A DNA stretch of 64,000 bases from Clusia tigrina (GCA_920105625.2 OV050032.1:22487981-22551980), one strand, 5' to 3'. Positions 13,801 through 26,371 are shown, counted from the stretch's first letter. The notes: generated from the sequence alone by a model not told the origin. Numbers and translations are program-made.

Positions 13801-15993
13801 AATATGTCATGACGAAGTGTAAATGTGGCCTTAAAAATGCTACAAAATTGCAATTGTTTAACTAGAAATGTCCACGAACGGAGTAGGTAAATCAGCATAG
13901 TAAGTATAAAAGTGTAAAAGGTTAACTAAGTGGAAATTGTAATAGAAGACAGAAGCATGATGTTACGAAAATTTACTTATTTCGATTAGTTTTATCACTG
14001 GATTTTCACCAGTAATACAAAATCCTTTTTAGTACTCAAAATTAAAGATTTCCTCTAAATTAACACCAATCCACTTAAAAAATAGTGAACAACACTAAAT
14101 TCCCTATAACGGTTTATCAATTGTAACTTTCACTTGCATATCATGGCAGTTTTTTCCCTGCTGCTTCCAATCCTCGACTACGATCCGTGATTTTCTATGC
14201 ACGCTTTTTATAATATTCTCGATGTATGAGAAGGTTATCCATTAGAGAGAATGAGACACCATTATATCTCATGACTTATCACTAGCAGCAGAAGATTATG
14301 CCGAGTGTTTTAGATATAATCGGAATGCTAGGTCCTAAAATGGACTTTAAGATTTTTTTTATGTTTAACGAAATGGCTATGTTGTTACAATATGATGTAG
14401 GTGTGGCGTCGTAATCGATTTCAGTTCCTTTGCTTTCATTAACATCCCCAATGGAAACTTGAATGACACATACAGCACATAACTCCTCGCAATCAATTAA
14501 TGCCAAATAAACAAATAAACTATATCTAATTTTGAGTTCTACTTGTGCATATATAAACAAACACTGAGAGTAAATGCAACGCCCTATAGACAAATATAAA
14601 TCATTAGCATAATGGTCTGCTCTCTGGCTGGCATGTTAATAACAATAATAATAATAATATATGAGAGAACCGAAATATAAAATAACTTGTCTATAAAAAC
14701 AAATAAACAGAAGAGCAACCATAACAACAACAAATGCGCAGGAACTACATATCTACTCGCACACACCCGTACTCGTATATATGCAGCATCCTGCACTGTG
14801 GCGATCAATTGCACTACTCGTAAACCACCGAACTGCTTCCGGAATTACGCAAACAGGCAGAAGACTGCACGTTCCGCACACTAACCCCACAACGCAGCAG
14901 TTCACCCAAGTTGTGAGAGAGACCTACCCACACATCCATGTCATCTCCACTAAACCAGCAGCTATTCCACCATCCATCAATCAATCAAATATCGAAATGC
15001 TACAAATTCCTTATTGTCAAAACAACAGCCAACAATTAGTTTACCAAATTACAAGCAATAAATTTTTTCCAAATCGACTTTCGTCCGGCGCACCCCGCCC
15101 AAAATACTCCTACATTCAAACAACACACATCCGAGCTCGTACACTCCATGGAGAGCGGGGAAATGTCTAGCGGTAGGACTAAACGGGTACGGTCGTGTTT
15201 GTGCCTTATGGGGCATATGTGTAGTGCACCCGTAACAGATACGTGTACGGGGTTAGAACAATATGATATGTGTGGAAATGGATCTGTGAGCTACTCGCAC
15301 CGACGGATACGTGCACACTCAGGCTCCCCGTCGCACGGGATTGTACAGCTAAATGGCTGCATTCTATTCCATGTAAATCAGCTCGAGAAAGAAACGTCAG
15401 CGGGCTGTCTGTCTTTCTGGCTGTCGGTGCGAGCACGTGTGTGTGCCTGCTGCCTGCCTGTCTTACTGTCACTTTAGAAATTGCCGAGCCCATTTGCGAT
15501 ATTTTGTATTATTTTGTATGTATCCCCATCTCCATCTCTCTGTATCTATATCTGCATCTGCATCTGTAGTTGGCAGTAGTTTTGAAATTCATTACGTTTG
15601 CTTCCCCAAAAACCGTGTGTTTAATTTCAATTCAGTTAAACTGTTAAATCAACACACTATGGGGAGTATATCTCGTAAATTGTCAGTGAGTGCTGCAGCA
15701 CCGCCTCGCCCACTCACTATTCCATCTTCTTTCGAACACGACCGTGTGTTGTTCCCTGTTGTATTTTATACCCGTACCTTCGAGCATTGGAAGAATGCTT
15801 TCTGTCTCAAGTTGGTGCAGAAGAATGTGCTGAAATTTTGACTTAAACACCTGCAAATTTGCAATACTATCATAACAAAATATATTCAATTGACCTTAAC
15901 CGAGCTGTGCGTACCCTACTCTCTCCAAACATGTCTGTTTGGACTTTCTAAAACTGTTACTTCCATAAATATTTATTTATTTTTCATTTTATT
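10892..15993. other. Gene-free stretch
   Basis: No supportable exon or RNA gene. Frames near 14781-15569 are open on several registers at once over a CA- and CT-biased tract, which argues against coding. A weak tRNA-like resemblance near 12364-12417 was considered and not accepted. Confidence 0.45.
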
Positions 15994-16182
15994 TGTTACC
16001 TTGCACCATAAAGAATTGTGTCCGCAAGGGTTTTGAGGGAATAAATACACGCAACTAAGCCCTTCGACTCGAAGAGAAAGGTTAAGAAAAGAAGCATTTA
16101 ACAATGCATCCCTGAGCGAGATTCGAACCTGCGACTGTGACTCCGGGAATAGAATGCATACTACTTGACCACGGAGGGCGAC
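15994..16182 (-). mobile_element. tRNA-derived SINE, copy 2
   Basis: Read on the minus strand, the head begins at 16182 with CGCCCTCCGTGGTC. It has an A-box-like TGGTCAAGTAG and an intact B-box-like GGTTCGAATCT (16122-16132). The tRNA-like head is followed by the same body as copy 1, including CTCTTCGAGT (near 16070) and TTATGGTGCAAG (near 16003). The A and B boxes are better kept than in copy 1. I did not find a clean flanking duplication. Confidence 0.74.
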
Positions 16183-19090
16183 AATTTCCATATAAACAGA
16201 GAGAATTGTATGAAAAGGCCCAACGAAGGTGTAGTTTATCTGAAGCCCGCGGGTAAAAAAAACTTCCATTTGGTTTCCATTGTAAATTCAAAACATTTCT
16301 AGTAGTATGCTGATTGGATAGTACTGTTATAAACTGAGACTTAGGCGACTCCTTTGCAAATATACTCTTTGTCGTCAGCATAATCGTTACCATAATCGTT
16401 AACATTAATATATGCTGAACTGTTCCTGAATCTGATCTACTGTGTTGTCAACAACACTTTCTAAAATTATTGCAGACTGCAAAAGAACTTCAACTTAGCC
16501 CTAGTTTGAGTATATGGGCAAAATCTTCAAGGGTTTTGTTGTTGCTTTGAATATTATACTGGTATTTTAGCTCATGCTCGTTGTAAGTCAATAAGAAAAT
16601 ATACTTCAGAAAACAGTTTTTTCCATCCACTCACTGAGATAACTGCTGAAGCAATCTTTGGATGCCCAAATCTGTTGGGATAGGCATTTGGCCCAGTCAC
16701 AATTGCTTAGCCTATTCAGTCTAATATCCAATATCTGCATTCAACCGAAAAGCTTTCATATTATAGGGTACATTCTTTCACTTCTTCACTCACTACGTTT
16801 ATAAACGGAATCATTTCAATGAACGTGGAGAAGTATCAGTTGACACTCCCTCAACGTATACAGTATAAAAAGGAGCGAGAAATAATGCCAATCATCCACA
16901 ATCCCTGTGAGAAAGCGTTGTGTCCAGTGCACAATACAAGAAGAAGTCGTCAATGAGGCAATGACGTAAATTGTCACTGGATCTTAGCGATTTAGAAACG
17001 CTAGTCGAAGGTAGTAAATGCAGAAAGGATACAAATATGTACTTATTAAGGGACCTGCGCGCTTCTCCAATAAAGACAAGCCAGAGCGCATTCGTGCTCT
17101 ACTCGGGGAAGCAAATCATGTTGATTGACAGGACTGCACAGAGACACGCACCAATTGCACGAAATAATTTAATTCCATTCGCATTCTTGTGCTATTTTTC
17201 CGCAATTGGTTGGGAAAACAATGCGCGCTGCGCATTTAACCACCCATAAACACAAAGCGAAATCCAGCAAGAAAGGCCAGAAGAGAGTCTGAGCGGCAGG
17301 AGTCAGTATGTGTGTGTGTGTGTGTGTGTGTGAGTGTGAGAAAGACGGGGAGAAAGAATGACGGGCACATCGCTGAGGGCCGCCGTGCATACACACACAA
17401 TGCCAATTCCCAAAAGCGGTTTTCAGTTTTCAACATTGCACCCGATTAAGTTATCAAGAAGTGCTGCAGAGTGGCAATGCTGCAATGTGCCAGTGCACAC
17501 GAATCTCTGTGGAAATTGCATTTCATTGCATTTTTTCAGTTTAACTGCGGCCGCTGTTGAAATCCCCTGTTCGAGCCAGGCAGACGCATGTGAAAAATTT
17601 ACAGTTTCAGATCAGTTAAATTATACGCTTTAAGGTGCTTACATGGGTCTTCAGATGAAAAGGGCACACACAGGGAATCACAACAATTGGGATCAGTTTT
17701 GGCAACTGTTGTAATTGTCTGGCAAATCGACAGGGATAGATCGATTGTTTTTTGTTCCTCTTTGTTAGGTGCCTCTGTTTATAGATCCGTGCGTGAGTGT
17801 GTGTCTGTGTGTTAGCTAGTGTGTGTTCGCTTATGCAGGCGGGATTATATTGGGCTTGACAGGAGTGCAAAAAGACTTTATGAACTGTGTGTACCGCTTA
17901 ATTGCAAAACAATTTGCTTTGGTGGTCGTTTGAGACATATTAGGGACCTTTGTTTGCCTTTTGTGCAATTCACCAACTGAGCGGTTGATCATTTCAAGCT
18001 GCTCGATTTTTTATTATAAATGTTTTTTCTTTTTTTGGTTTTGTTTTTGTTATGCAGTTTGTTTCTCTTTATTGTAGTTTTTAGCGGATTTATTGCAGAA
18101 TCTCAAACAGAAGAAGGCACAGCGGAGCGTGTACTTAATAGCAAAAAAAAGAACGTTTGCATATACCTATCACAGGACACCCCAACATCATAGGCTTCCA
18201 ATAGGTGGTCCATTTTAAGAATATAAACGGCTGACGTTCAACTTGCAGCAGCAATAATTTCATGCTTGTCAACCTACTCGTACTGCTCAACCCTTTCAAA
18301 TAAGCTGCCGGGCGCTTGCTTGCTACAACTTGATCAATGTTTCAATTATAGTTTCGCTTTACCTTATGTCAACAATGGCAAGGATTTTCTCGCACGTCTT
18401 TCATTGTATTATCATCCGAAGTACAAGGACCAATGCCGAAAACCCCAAATCAATTTCGTATTACCATAACAATTGTTCACAACAAAAGCGCAACGACAGT
18501 CGTCCCTGGCAGCCACAGACTTATGGAAATTAGTTGTAACCCTGCCGCTGTTGTTGTTGGTGTTGTTGTGGTTGTTCTTGTGGTTATTGTTGTACAAATC
18601 CTGCTGCAGGGCTGCCGCAGTGCCGATATGAACTGAACTAATTTTATTCAAATTGAAAGTGCGTCAGGCAGTGTAAATTAATTCATTTATATGCGTTGAA
18701 ATTACGTAGTTACGTGGAAGATGCTACAATGTTATCAGTCAGGCACACCGAACACCGCAAAATGGAGCCAATTCCCATCAACAGCAGCATTTAATACACG
18801 GAAGCATAGTACACGCTTGAAGTATATACATATCCATGCACATATCTACACCGTGTCATTAACGATTTCTTTGGTATTTGGTAAAAATGTGTTTGAAAAT
18901 GGATTGATTTGAATACGTGTCTAGCCTAAGCCAAGACTATAATTTGCAATGTTAATTTTTGCTCGCAGTCAATAGAGAGAAACGTCGCCATGTGAAGGAT
19001 AAGTGTGTTCCTCACTTTAACAGAGTTTTACAAAACAATATGTTTACTTTAGTTACATGTGCTTTGAGAGAAGAAGTCTCTTATGAGTAA
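16183..19090. other. Gene-free stretch with TG and CA repeats
   Basis: No supportable exon. A TATAAAAA motif at 16864-16871 is followed about 30 bases later by an initiator-like TCATCC. This geometry fits a core promoter, but no gene follows that I can recognise, so I do not call one. A TG run lies at 17309-17332 and a GTT/TTG-rich tract at 18546-18595. Confidence 0.4.
17309..17332. repeat. (TG)n microsatellite
   Basis: Uninterrupted TG dinucleotides. The run generates a histidine/threonine repeat in minus-strand frames. Confidence 0.95.
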
Positions 19091-19275
19091 TTCGGTGATT
19101 ATAGTATCTCGACAATGATTGAAGGAGAGATAGCATCTGTTGGGTCCCTTGTGATGTCATTCTGACAAGTATTTTTCTAAAATTTCGGTGATTACAGTTT
19201 CTCAATAATAATTGAAATAAATATTGCGTCTGTTTCGACACTTGTGACGTCATACTGGCATATTTTACTCTGTGA
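19091..19275. repeat. Diverged 93-bp tandem duplication
   Basis: Two adjacent units begin TTCGGTGATTA at 19091 and 19184 (period 93). They stay alignable through AGT(A/T)TCTC, the ATCTG/GTCTG blocks, CTTGTGA(T/C)GTCAT and TCTGACAAGTATTTT versus ACTGGCATATTTT. The period is a multiple of three, and the minus strand is open across both units (19053-19253), so the frame shows a 31-residue repeat starting with MTSQ each time. I do not recognise any family. It may be the remnant of a minisatellite. Confidence 0.6.
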
Positions 19276-19970
19276 ATTCAAGCAATTGATGGTGAACACG
19301 ATTTGTTATTAAGATACACTTTCTGAGCACGATTCCTCTATTAACATAAGCAGTTACGAAAATTTCAGCTTTAATTGACATTCAACAACAACCCGAGGAG
19401 GCTTTGTGTAAAACTGAATTTATATTTCATCCTAACAAACATCTTCCTTATATGACTTCTTATATATTATTATATCCTACAATATGGCTTCATAGAAATA
19501 TGATCTGCAATTTATTTTGAATGTGAAATAGCAAAAATTCAATTCAACTGATACATCAGAAAGGCATGGAAAAGTAAAAAAAAAAACAATAAGAACCCAA
19601 TTACAAAATGTAGAAGGCCTGATATAATCTGTTCCTGATAAGTTCTGAGACTTTACACAAAATCACTCTAATATACTCGAACAAACCTTCAAAAAGTAAA
19701 TAAGAGGGTAACAACTTACCTGCTGTCTCCATCAATTGAGAACTTACCTATGAAAACGAGTGGCATGGCTGATATAAGATATTCCTTAAGAATTGATAGA
19801 GAAAGTCCTTTGACTTCTTTTTCTCCAATAGCATACACATTCTTTCCCAAAGAAGAAATACTAAAATAAGTGAATGTGGGAAGCCTTCTTGGCTTTGAAG
19901 ATTGCGGAAGAAAGCATAATATGAAATCTTCTACTGGACTCTCCTACTGGATAGCTGCATAGAAAAACAC

Positions 19971-20025
<55 letters not shown>

Positions 20026-22286
20026 CGATTTTAGGCTCACACCTGCTCCCTCCGCGTTTGTATAATACATGCATTGATCAACTTCGGAAATACTTCTCCT
20101 TTTATAGAGGATAAAGAGCTGAATTTTGTCGACCCGTTTAGTTAAAAAATTGTAATTTAGTTCCGCAGCTTTCAAGCAAAAACTGTTTAAAATTATTACC
20201 GACATTTTTCATCGTGTGCTGAGTTGTGTTAACCTGCCGATCGTCCATGAGCACACATGCCTAAAACCATTTAACCTAGCGTCATTTGAATATTCTGCAC
20301 CCAGCTCACATCACAACGCATCGAATTACAACCTTAAATATTTCCGTATTTTCTAAATAGGCATAAAACCGGAATAAGTGGAACAACGCAACAAAGCAAA
20401 TGCTATTTTGTCAAATATTTATAGGAAATATTCAAATTTCAAAAGTGTGTGCCCCAGTGCACAAAATTACGCTATGCGACAACTTTACGTCCACTTGACT
20501 TTTGGGCCCAAGAAACATGAGCAAGTATTTCCCTTCAAAGCAGAGGAAAATGAAAAATTTCAGAAATGCGGCACTTGAGAGCGTTTTACCAACGTTACGC
20601 ATGCGCAACGCCCATACCACAATGATCGATCGGTCATCAAATCCAAAAATGTGATAAACATGAAAGTCATTAGTGAAACCATAAATAAACGCTGCGTCAG
20701 AAGTGAGCGTATCCCAAGCAAACGCCGAAGACCTGCAACCAACACCACGGCACGTACGAGGATGTGTGTGTGTGTGTGGAGTGTGCGTGCATAAATCATA
20801 TACCGGAGAGTGCCCCTCCATTTAGGAGAGTGTTGTATAATAAGCCAAAGAAAGGAAAAAGAAAAGTGTCGCCCATGGGTCTGGTCTGGTGTGTCTGGGG
20901 CACTCTTAAAATGTTGACAAATTTTTATTGTTTGGCTAAAAATAGAGTAGCAGAGTACTCGCATTTAAGGCAGTGGCAGGTTTGCTGTGTTCGAGCGCTC
21001 CCTTTGACGTTGTTGTTGTCGTTGTTGTTGCTCTTGCTGATGTTGTTGTTCGGGCGTCAAGTGCAACAGGAAGGGAATTCCGAATTCGACAGAATTTCTC
21101 CAGAATTTTCTTTTCTCTTTGATTTTATCATCGACTATTTACTATATTTACTATTCTTCCGGCAAACCGGCGACTGTCGCTCATATAAGATGACTACCAG
21201 GAAAATTAGTGAAACTTAAAGGACTCCATTACCTGTGTTAAAGCCCTAGCTGCTCCCATTTTCTAGCTCGTGAGAACGGACACACCTGGCAACCCTTGCA
21301 AAGCATACTCAACCTCCGCCAAAACACAAACAAAAACAAAAATAAAAAAAAACACGAACACCATTTCAAGTGCCATGCATTTTTATACACGGGAACTCTT
21401 TCTTGGCCTTGGGCTACATAAATTTGCAACACAAATCAAATGCGAGTATGAACGTTAGAAAAAGGGCGCACATGTGTGAAAAAGGCTGAATCTTTACAAA
21501 AATAATAAAAATATTCATTGTACGGGGTATATAAAATGAAACATAAACTTTGTTGCCTACATGAAATGGGGCCCAAAACTCTGAGGGCGAACCGAAGCCA
21601 CTGGCTTAGAGGGCAGTCAGTAATCGTGGATGGGCTTGAGTTAAAAAATCAATTTTCCCCAGAACGTTGCAAGTAGTTAAACATTAAATAAAAGGCAAAC
21701 AGAAAAATATCCCCAAAGTAGTGTTTCAACATTTCAGAAATTTTCCTTTCTGGTTCACGGGATTCAAATACTTATATGTATACTCGTCCAAGCAAACTTA
21801 TCCACGAATTTTGGGTATTGCTCATATATCACATGAAGTCAACTTTATAATTCATTTGCTTGATTTCCTTAGTGCCAACCGTTCACATATGAATGGCATA
21901 ACAATTCGCCCCCAACTCTACCCTTTGCATCACACACAACGACCACTTAATTAAATGTGTATTTTGGTTCGCCACCGTGTGGCATCGTTAAACCCAGCGG
22001 ACATTCGTGGCACTTCACATTCCCGCTCACGTCAGTATCATCACTTTCCATTGATTGAGCAATTTTGCGCACTGTCGCTTGTAGACAACACTGGCGGCGG
22101 CAATTTCATGCCCTTCGGGCTATCATATTTAAACGAAACGAGCATATTTTCAATCAAAATATTATTGAATATCCTCATGCGAGTATATGAAATATGCATG
22201 CACGCAGTATGTTCTTGTGTCTATGTGGGGGTGTGGGCATGGGTGTGTGTGGGAGTGTGTACAATGTCTGCTTTATTCGAGTGGAT
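19276..22286. other. Gene-free stretch with TA repeat
   Basis: No supportable exon. It contains a 50-base TA run (19973-20022), a TG run (20762-20778) and GTT-type trinucleotides (21009-21050). Long frames around 20432-21219 overlap each other on both strands and are carried by these repeats. Confidence 0.45.
19973..20022. repeat. (AT)n microsatellite
   Basis: Perfect alternating AT dinucleotides, about 25 units. Confidence 0.97.
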
Positions 22287-22336
22287 ATGAGGTTTGATAT
22301 AAATGAATTCTTGCGGTGTAATCCCAAATTGTTTTG

Positions 22337-22665
22337 TTATATTGCAGTTGTCTCGTCCCTTGCAGGTTTTCGAAAATCTGACGGAGCAGACTCACCGTAA
22401 TGTTTATCGAGCTTTTCTTTTGTCTCTTTCGCCGTTTTCCCTTTCAAATAATAGTGTTTAATCACTGTACGAAATTCGCTTTTTTCCATTTTTCAAGAAA
22501 CACAAAAGTTGCTTACTTCAAACGACTACAACAAATAAACTAATCGATGAATTTGGGTGAAATTTTAACAGCTGACGTTTGACAGATCGCAATTTCTAAA
22601 AAAAAAAGTTTTTGTGTTTGTGCTGCCATCTAGCGCTAGGTAGCTTCAATATCAATCCGCCCTCG
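22337..22665 (-). mobile_element. Mariner remnant, 5' end and N-terminus
   Basis: On the minus strand an ATG at 22489 opens a 50-codon frame. Its first 36 or so residues (beginning MEKSEFRTVIKHYYLKGKTA) match the N-terminus of mellifera-type mariner transposases, the start of the helix-turn-helix DNA-binding region. The match stops after about 36 residues and the frame ends at 22337. Upstream, the untranslated leader runs to a terminus at 22665 reading CGAGGGCGGATTGATATTGAA next to a TA dinucleotide (22666-22667), as expected for a mariner end. All catalytic regions are missing. A weak similarity, TGAGGTTTGATATAAATGAA beside TA at 22286-22287, may be the other terminus of a deletion derivative. 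That part is tentative. Confidence 0.6.
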
Positions 22666-22667
22666 TA

Positions 22668-23887
22668 AGTTAACTTTAAAGATGAAGTGTATATGGCATT
22701 TCGTATCGACAGAAGAATACTTAGAAGAATTTCTAAACTACAAACCTAGGACGCCAAGGCTTTAGGAAAGAGTTAACTTCAATATGACATAATCTGTTAT
22801 AAAATAATACAAAGAATTCGCAATTGATTGTGGAAGTTCAAACGCTGTGAAGTATCTGCTACCAACAAGGGCAGCACCGAACGATCATCCACAATCAACG
22901 ATCACCAATGGGCCTATTTGTGCGTAGTACTGGTTACTCGTATTTGAATGTCCGACTACAATGAATTGACTTCATGCACCAGAGGTAAATTGGAACATTT
23001 CGATAAGTAACCATTACGAGTATTTTGAGATAATACTTTTGAAGGCATACTGATTTAAATTTAAATTTTGTTCGTCGATTTTTTTTCCGGAACGCAAGCG
23101 ATGCCTCCATCAATGTCTCGGCGCAATCTCTAATTTTTTCAAAACACTTCCCACCCCTAATTGCTTTAAAATTCTTCAAAATTGGCTCCACTCGCTTACA
23201 TGTGTAGCTGTCATAGAGCGATATGCCTGTGCACACCCACTGAAATGCAAGCAGACTTGCTAATACATGTGTCTGTTTCAGTGTCAACACGTCCTGTCGC
23301 ATTTAATACGACCACACTCAGTGACATTTGTATTTGTGTGAGTGTGTGTGTGTGTGTGTGGTAGCTCCTCACACGAGTTATACAACTGTTCCAAGTTAAT
23401 GCACTTTGACATGGCATGCCACTTCCAATTATGCATTGGATAATATTATAAGTTCATATTGCACACGATTTTCACTTTAACCAAGGAACTGTTGTAATCA
23501 TACAACTAACTTCTATACTCTTCGATTCCATTGAAGACCTCCGACATACATTTTAAACGTCGTTTTTTTAAATAAACACATCGAAATTAGTAAATGAAAT
23601 GGATACTTACTTGCCCCCTAATATAAGCCCCATTTTGTCCCTTAACATTATTACCAATTTCTATAGAGCTATATGCATGCTGATTGGTGATACTCGTCTT
23701 ATAGTTTGATGAAGTACAGAACTATGAAGAAGCTGAAAAAACATTCTGAGCCAGTACTTTTTCGTAGCCGGTCACATTAAACTATATGCTTACCGCACTT
23801 AGGCATTTTTATACGATTGCAATAGGTAAAGGTAGGTACATTTAAAGACCCCAAACTTGCCTGTAGTCTCTGGGGATTGTACATAGG
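22668..23887. other. Gene-free stretch
   Basis: A 122-codon minus-strand frame (22934-23302) is the longest here. I do not recognise it and see no splice or start context that supports it. A TG run lies at 23338-23360. The TAGGT-type array at 23884-23900 marks the 3' tail of the adjacent LINE fragment. Confidence 0.4.
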
Positions 23888-24186
23888 TTAGGTTAGGTTA
23901 ATCTGGCCGTAAACTATAGACCTATTAGTCCTTAGCGGTACCAGATGGAGCCAGTCCTTTACGTAGATTTGTAGTGGGCATTCTGAAGGATGTCCACATT
24001 TTAGCGAATTTCATGAGGGCTTGAACTTCCATTCCTGAGACGTCTTCCAGGGTCCCAAATTGTGGGGTCCCAAAGCACTTTAAGCGTGTTCTTGATAATG
24101 AAGGACATATACATACGAGATGTTCCAAAGTCTCCTTTGTATCCGGCTCTCTGCACTTCCTACATATACCGTTATTTGCGATTGAT
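23888..24186 (-). mobile_element. Non-LTR retrotransposon, 3' end fragment
   Basis: Reading the minus strand from about 24186, the frame encodes a C-x2-C-x10-H-x4-C knuckle (CRKC then LEHLVCIC). A serine/arginine stretch follows, then the ORF ends with a stop at 23925. This is the C-terminal zinc-knuckle end of a LINE ORF2, the same domain as at 10620-10719 but from a clearly different family. The short 3' region ends in AACCTAACCTAACC read on the minus strand. No reverse transcriptase or endonuclease region is attached, so it is a strongly 5'-truncated copy. Confidence 0.7.
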
Positions 24187-26371
24187 AGTAGATATATAAT
24201 TTTATAAATTTATTGTTTTCATTTCATTTTCAGTTTCTTAATTCGCGTACCGGAAAAACTGCCACTCTTCTCTACAAATCATGACCTTTGTTAATAAAAT
24301 TAAATTCAGCCATCATCATCTCAGATCTGAAAATAATAGTTCTCACTATTTGCATCGGTTGGTGTGATATAGTGAAAGATTTGATCTCTGATCCTCTTTA
24401 CACTGGAAACCCATTTAAGAGATCTGAGCAAATAATTACAATAAGTAATAGTTTTAACGACGATTAATTTAATGTAATGAACTTCGGAGTGAACTTCTAT
24501 ATGCCGAAAAATACAGTTCCTTGCGATCCATACAGACAAGAATGCTAGTACGAATTGTATCATTTGAAATCTGATCCAATCTACTTAGGCATAACGAACT
24601 TACGCATGACGTGCGGCATCACTAGTATCAGTCAGGTGGAGTACTGCTTTCGAGGCTATCATAGGAATTATTAACAGCACCACCAGGTTTCGCCTTGTGT
24701 CGACGGGTACCCAACTGTGGCCATTCTCAAACTCTACTCAAAAACAAATTAATACGACCAGTACGCTCCTAAGGGAATAGTCAAATGGGGCTCGGTATAG
24801 TTATGGGGTACGCGTAACTCTGGTTGAAGGAACTGAGAGAGTTAATAAACTTGGAATAATTTGTTATTGGTTGAAACAGAGAGTTAAATCGGCCCCAAAA
24901 TCCTTCACCAATGAACATTTTAATGTGCTTTATACGATCTTCGTGTATAAAATGGCAAATATCATCTTAGCTGGAAATCTCTTTCAATTTAGAAAGTGCT
25001 GTAATAAGATACGGCAAATTCACCAAATAACTAGTACTAAAAAAAGTCCAGCGAGGAACAACAAAATGTAGGTGAATTTTGGTTTCCTGTGACATCTCAA
25101 ATGCTTGGCCGCCCCTATGTTGAGTCATTGAGTGGTTTGCTTCCAATACTGTCGGTGATACTCCTTGGAGTGGTTTGTAATATTCGCAGAAGTGATATCA
25201 AGAAACATTTCAGCTCACAAATTCAATGCTGAAGTCCGATACCAGTAATCGGTTGAGGGCCACTGACGGTTCCACCAGAAGCACATTTACCAATTTGATC
25301 ATTTCAAAGGGATAACTGTGTGAAAATAGCCAGGCCGAAATGTCGACAGTTTCGTACAACACTAAGTCATGGATTGGCACCAGTTCCTTGGCAGACAAAT
25401 TAAACGAAAGAACACTTGTATTGAACAGCTAAAGTGCGAAAAAAAACTTTCCAATATAACCATTAATTTGTTGATGTCCCGAGGCATCAGTATATCCGTG
25501 GTACAATTTATTCAGGAACTGTAATTTCCACAATATCCTTTGCGATCACTCAAGCGATATGGAAAAAAAATAGTGCTCTCTGCAAGAATTTGAGCTCAGG
25601 AAATTGTGTGTAACTGTGATGTGATAATTTCATGTTTATTGGTCTCAATTTTTTATATTGTTTAAATATTTTAATGAGATCATCGGGATAGTTCTCTCAA
25701 AGTTCCTCCTTCACTGTTATAATGATTCTGTTGGCGGGCAGATTGACAGTCAATTTCTCTTCAGGAGCTTTCTGTCGTCGGTGGCGGTCATGCACATAAT
25801 TTCCAAATTTCAGCCACTAAAATTTTCTTTCAAATAAATGGTCTTATTATCGCCGTAGACCCATACGGTGACTTGCAATGGAGCTGAAAATTTGCAACCA
25901 CAAAATCGGTGTCCAATCTCCGCTGCAGGAAAGTGGTCTTATAAGGATGCTCAGAGTAAACTTTATTCAACACTTTGTAAAATTCACTATCGAACTAAGT
26001 TATTTCCGTTTCATTCGCAACGTCTGCCAAAAGTCGAAGATGTTTGAAATGAGAAAAAATTCCGCAACAGTTGGATTTTTAAAACTGTCACTGACGGCAC
26101 ACAGGTGCGAATGGGGTCATTGTGGCTCAAATATGTTACATCAACTGAAGTAGCGAAGAGTGGATATGTGCAACCCCCAGTTTGCCCAATAGTTTTAAAG
26201 GTCATAAATTTAACGGTCAATTCCTTTGTTTCAAACATGGATTTATGAGTATATTTGCGAAGTCCCCACAGAGAAATTACGTGAATATGTAGCAATTTGA
26301 GGCCGTTCGATTAAGCAGAAACAACTGTGATTTAAATAGTAGATTAAAAATCCATAAAGGTAGCACTGCAG
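24187..26371. other. No intact gene; possible decayed coding block
   Basis: No complete gene. On the minus strand several separate open segments occur in order (26295 to 26011, 25398 to 25210, and a short one ending at 25020). The last is strongly hydrophobic: about 16 aliphatic and aromatic residues directly before a TGA stop at 25020-25022, preceded by possible N-glycosylation sites. This order would fit the carboxy end of a membrane glycoprotein in decay, host or viral. I cannot assign a family, and chance remains possible. Confidence 0.25.

Noticed and set aside
14781..15841. Several overlapping plus-strand frames of 95-134 codons
   Set aside because: Three registers are open over the same CA/CT-biased stretch, with no motifs and a competing minus-strand frame.
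16864..16900. TATAAAAA with an initiator-like TCATCC about 30 bases downstream
   Set aside because: Geometry fits a core promoter, but no transcript or exon follows that I can support, and AT-rich DNA gives such motifs often.
20432..21219. Frames of 129-151 codons on both strands
   Set aside because: They overlap each other and depend on TG and GTT repeats. No domain is recognisable.
22934..23302. 122-codon minus-strand frame, basic and without obvious repeats
   Set aside because: No recognised family, no promoter or splice context, and a TG repeat overlaps its surroundings. It is kept only as a note because the length is unusual for this AT-rich area.
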